From assembly GCA_050084515.1 (NCBI GenBank), contig CM114274.1, positions 9,920,001-9,984,000 of the forward strand: a stretch of DNA of 64,000 bases. The letters run 5' to 3'. The stretch is from Blasia pusilla. Lineage: Eukaryota > Marchantiophyta > Marchantiopsida > Blasiales. Positions 60,003 to 64,000 of this stretch are shown one piece after another; position 1 is the first letter of the stretch; every line of letters begins with the position of its first letter. A model generated the notes under the pieces. That model was not told the DNA's origin. It worked only from the letters and a program-made list of their open reading frames with translations, and did not search any database. A program made the translations under genes and the position numbers.

Positions 60003-61294
60003 ATTAGATTGGTATAACAAGAAATTGGTATTTCTAATTGAGTTCTATAGCCATGAAATGTAGGTCTTTGATATTCTTGTGTAATATGTTATGTTATGTA
60101 CATTCATTTATTTATATCACAAAACATAATACATATGGATATATCATCATACAAACATGATTCACAATGGAAAAAAAAATAGTTGGGAAATATATCACTC
60201 TCTAATCTATAGTGTGAATCACATCATTTCCCAACATATATTGGTTGTTATCACACGTATCTTTATGTTTATATCCATCCATCCATCTATCTTATGAATC
60301 CTAAAACATATCTATACAAAAGAATGGACACCCTCGATTAAAATATAATCTTTACCTCTAAATGAAATATGTAAAGAAGGACTTTCCACAGTTCTAAGAT
60401 TCACTCCCAATGTGGCTGAATAAAAATAATACATAAGGATAATGACTTATCCTCGTGTAACTAAGACTAAGAGCAAGGTGATGTCTCAGGTGCTCATCAT
60501 CACCTACACCTTATTCTTTGAGAGTCAACCAAGCACACAACGATGATTGCTCGAATGATAAGGAGGATTCTATATTATATCTGATTGATGACTATGAGTT
60601 CATTCTTGGTCATTTTGATGAGGGGGGTGGAGATTGTGAATCGTATTTTTTAGATAAGAAGGAAGTCATTCCATTATATCCTTCCTCTCATACCATTTAT
60701 ACCACATATTTGGCAATAAATCATTTTTTTTCTCAACTTGAAAGAGTGATATCCGTGAATACACTATGACAATCTTAAGATGAATACATGATACAATGAA
60801 CTATGATATATGACTCTCATGTATCGTCCACATAGATATAGCTTGAAGCGCGAATATTTCATCAATCTCTCAAAATGCGACCCTTTCATTGAATGCTTAA
60901 ACACCTTCCCATAATAATGCTCATCAAAACTCTTCAACTACTAGCTCCATATAGGTGTCAAGATGCTTTGTCATTTTGGGATCTTGGAAGTAAAAACAAA
61001 ATTAAGTAAGAAATTTGTTAAGAAGTATAACCATGAAGTGGAATAAAGAATCCCAGGACCAGCTTATATTATAAGAGGAGCGTACCTAGAATGATTAGTG
61101 CCAATATCAAGTGATCTCTCCTCACCGTAAGTTTTGGCATGATGTTATAGTTCACACACATCATTGGCTATACCCAATTATAATCTTTGCATGTCATCTT
61201 GTAGTCCCTAGTCCAAGGCAAACGTGGCAAGGCATGTTGAGAGACTGATGAACTATTCACACTTTAAGCTATAGCATCTTAAATGCATGTTGTC
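60003..61294. other. Non-coding, no gene recognised
   Basis: AT-rich DNA. An 83-codon frame at 60518-60769 is Asp/Glu-rich but shows no family feature and lacks splice support. Confidence 0.5.
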
Positions 61295-61470
61295 ACCATC
61301 CATCCATACCTCCAAGTAGGAAACCTACCTCCATAAGGAGGTATGTTGTGTAACGATGTGTATGCGCATGACACCTCATTATCACCATCCACACATACCT
61401 CCGAGTAGGAAACCTACCTCCACAATGAGGTATGTTGCGTAGCAATGTATACGCGCATAACACCTCATAG
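61295..61470. repeat. Tandem duplication, 89 bp period, R2-related tail
   Basis: Two units begin 'accatcc' at 61295 and 61384 and share 'gtaggaaacctacctcca' and 'gaggtatgttg', followed by a 'gatgtgtatgcgca'-type word. That last word also ends R2 copies 1 and 3, so the units include the R2 terminus. Confidence 0.8.
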
Positions 61471-61959
61471 TCTAGTCCAAATCCTAAGCTAATGATCTTG
61501 GCTATGTGCTTTCCTTCGAGGGGAATTGATCATATAGCAGTTGAAACAAAGTATCCACGACTACACTATTCACCCTAACTTAACTACATTTGTGTGATAT
61601 GCATATGTAGCAAGCTTACAAATCTCAAGAGTCATGCATGCATAACATGTGGGCCTAACATAAAGGCAATGCATCATTGACTATTAGAGATTAACCTTGT
61701 GAAATATCTTCCACAAGGGCACGAGGAATAGACAGACATAGCATGAAACTCGTTACATGATGTAGATGTACCATGCATTATAGATATAGTTTCATATCTA
61801 AACACGCACCAACTCAAATCACCATAGTTTTAGTGGCTCACATATGGACAGAACGCATCGGAATCTCATGAGCAAGACATGACATAAAGAAGAGACACAC
61901 AACCCTAGGACAATCATATTAGAAGTGGTGGTTTTGACTCAAGAGAGCATGATTAAAAA

Positions 61960-62830
61960 CCAAGAAAGGCTTGAGAAGGTCTCAAGTCCCATAATGGTTG
62001 GACCCAAGCCAAGCTAACTTGGAACATAGGTGAGCATTTAGAGTTCTCCACGTTTGAGGTCCTGATGGCTAGACTTCATGCGCATTTGGGAATAATAAGA
62101 TGGTGCTCGAGAGCTTGTAAGAAAACGCTTCCAAAGAGATAAACATCTAAACAAATTCATAAGAAGTATATAAAAGGGCCCAGACTTTTCAAAATGTAAC
62201 TTTAGTTTAGGGCCACAAGGAGCGGCCAACGAGTACTTCCTTGAATATAGGGAGGTAGCGGATTTCTCTATAACTATACATAAGGGTAAGGGTCTTTAAG
62301 AGTGTTTGGAATGTGAATCCCACCTTGAGAACCACGGGAGTGAACCAAGGGCACAAGATGGATTAATAGGTTGGATTTGGGATTTTGACACCAAGCTAAG
62401 ACCAAGTAGTTCAACGATGGATGTCAACCTCGGACGTTGATTTGTGACTCGTATATTGAGTTCTAATTAGAGACTTTTTTGAGATCCATGTGGCAATTGG
62501 GACCCGCAAGGCGCGCTAGCATTGTTTCGAGTCCCTAGGCTATCAAAGAAGTATATCTCAAGTCCTAAATGACGTGCCTAATTGGGGGAGTGATGGACTA
62601 GGTAGCTATCTTTCTTGTCTAGATCTAGTGAGCTTGAGGGGCGACTCAAGACCCAAACTTGAGAGATGTAATTTTGGTTTATCCAAATTATGACTGTGTT
62701 TGGATCTACATTAGTAAGGAGAACATAGCATGTTGAATAGAAACCTCCATACCACATAAGATCCAAGATCTATAAGCATGATATGTTGGATGGTATGAGA
62801 GGGCATGCTAAGGTGCATACAAATGAGATA
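61960..62830 (+). repeat. R1 dispersed repeat, copy 3 (most diverged)
   Basis: The order of words follows copies 1 and 2: 'gtgtttggaatgtgaatccc', 'accaagggcac', 'gcaattgggacccgcaaggc', 'ctcaagtcct'. Similarity is patchy, with many substitutions. Confidence 0.6.
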
Positions 62831-62999
62831 TCGTTTGCTCTGTCTAGCATCATGTTTCAGTTGTGCTTGAATAACCTACCCTATTGGAGAGTAAGTATTT
62901 GACATACATCCTCACATAGTATTTTCTTGTATCTTGAGCTTATTGGAATTTTTATGGGACAATGCAAGCCCTCATGATCCAACACCTACAACACCGAAT

Positions 63000-63490
63000 A
63001 CACACCAAGGTTAATGCATGTGACTTGATTTTTGTCGCATCTTAGTTAGCCGACAAGTAGAGTTCTACCTCGTCGATGTCATAGTGGGTCAACGGGTGGT
63101 TTGGGTGTAACTTTGTCTTGAGGTGTCAAATGAGGTTGACGACAATTCCGTTGCGTCTAAAGTATCGTTTCTCATGAGTCCTCTTCTTTTCTATTTTCGG
63201 CAAGCACATGACTCGTTGATCAAGTCAACTATCACTTAATAACCTTTGCTCGTATGTTAGTGTTGGAGAGGCTATTTCAAAGGGAATAGCCAAGGTTATC
63301 TGAGAGGGAGAGATGGATTTCTCAAGCCATCTTTCTCATGTTGAGCCTTTGGAGTAGCTTTCTTGCTTTGTGTGTAGTAGGAACTAGGTTTTTAGCGTCA
63401 TAATTCCCTCATAGCGGAGAGTGGATGTCGTTTGATATGCCGATGTACATTCAAGAGTGAATTTGGTCATGTGAGTCGACCCAATCTCTC
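63000..63490 (+). repeat. R2 dispersed repeat, copy 4
   Basis: 'gtgtaactttgtcttgaggt', 'gacaattccgttgcgtc', 'gactcgttgatcaagtca', 'catgttgagcctttggag', 'taggaactaggtttt' and 'gatatgccgatgtacattca' occur in the same order as copies 2 and 3. The TATA region is replaced by 'aggttatctgagagggagag', so the putative promoter has decayed. Confidence 0.72.
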
Positions 63491-64000
63491 ATACCAATCC
63501 ATGATACCTATTCCCCATGAAACTATCATAACTCCTACTTCTGCAAGATAGACCATAAAATACTAGCCATCACACAATAAATCTTCACCTATGGCTCATG
63601 ACCGTGATCTTGTCACTTGATTGCATATCCATCTTGCACCGCTACAAGCTTAGTGAGAAAATATCACTTTGGTCCGCCCATAAATAAAATCGACTTGCAT
63701 GAAAAAAATAATTTCTTAGAAGCCTCATTGAGCTATTCTACTTTCTAAATCTCTCTGCTCATACCTTAATCAAATTTCCATACTCTTTTCCTTCTTCTTT
63801 TTTCCCAATTTACAACACTTATTCCACTACTACCACCCTTGTCTCAATATTTCCACTAGCAAGCCCATATGGCTGACTCTTCCCCTCTAGTTTTGGTTTA
63901 CCACACCATGCACAACTAATGCTACCAACTTCCATATAGTAGCGGCAGAGACAAGAAATGCAAATGTTACCACCATAACATTAAAACAAAGGCACGTGAG
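63491..64000. other. End of window, no gene recognised
   Basis: AT-rich, pyrimidine-rich sequence without a protein-like frame. Confidence 0.55.

Noticed and set aside
1-64000. tRNA, rRNA, CRISPR, bacterial operon features
   Set aside because: Looked for B-box-like GTTCGANTC words with matching stems, rRNA-like conserved stretches and regularly spaced identical repeats; none found. The spliced genes show a eukaryotic nuclear origin.

Overview
The window is nuclear DNA of a photosynthetic eukaryote of the green-plant (streptophyte) line. The signs are GT-AG introns, a chloroplast PDZ-TPR protein of the MET1 family, a plant-type mitochondrial uL15, plant-type Helitrons and Ty3/gypsy and Ty1/copia remains. 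Nothing allows a species call. The eL27 protein departs from the usual land-plant consensus, and the gypsy element carries a DNA methyltransferase of a kind described in charophyte algae. I therefore favour a streptophyte alga or a non-seed land plant (bryophyte or lycophyte) over a seed plant; this is inference.

Layout. 0-5.2 kb: microsatellites and two dispersed repeats, called R1 and R2 here. 5.2-9.7 kb: a decayed minus-strand Ty3/gypsy element with the order gag-like, retropepsin, cytosine-C5 methyltransferase, reverse transcriptase; it ends at a (CT)21 tract. 13.3-20.2 kb: a six-exon UPF1/SEN1-type helicase gene (minus), with its 5' region near 21.4 kb. 22-27.9 kb: LTR-like relics, an inverted pair of R2 repeats and a Ty1/copia scrap. 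28.7-29.3 kb: a small cysteine-rich membrane protein gene whose C-terminal part lies in another frame. 31-40 kb: an AT-rich, gene-empty block with Helitrons. 40.4-41.4 kb: another R1 copy. 41.4-46.9 kb: no gene recognised, several small tandem duplications. 46.9-54.8 kb: the gene-dense part, with eL27 (minus) head-to-head with mitochondrial uL15m (plus), a possible short membrane protein (plus), and MET1 (minus). 56.3 kb: a histone H2B pseudogene. 56.7-64 kb: no gene recognised; a perfect hairpin, a Helitron, a tandem duplication and further R1 and R2 copies.

Exon joins for the helicase, eL27, uL15m and MET1 were worked out by hand from splice signals, reading phase and family consensus. All joins are phase-consistent: eL27 135 aa, uL15m 283 aa, MET1 332 aa, helicase about 1128 aa if it starts at the ATG at 20176. 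The most unusual object is the retroelement methyltransferase at about 6.6-7.85 kb. It shows the recognisable C5-MTase blocks, but it is frameshifted, carries a ~300 bp insertion and has Lys in place of Glu in the ENV motif, so this copy is dead.
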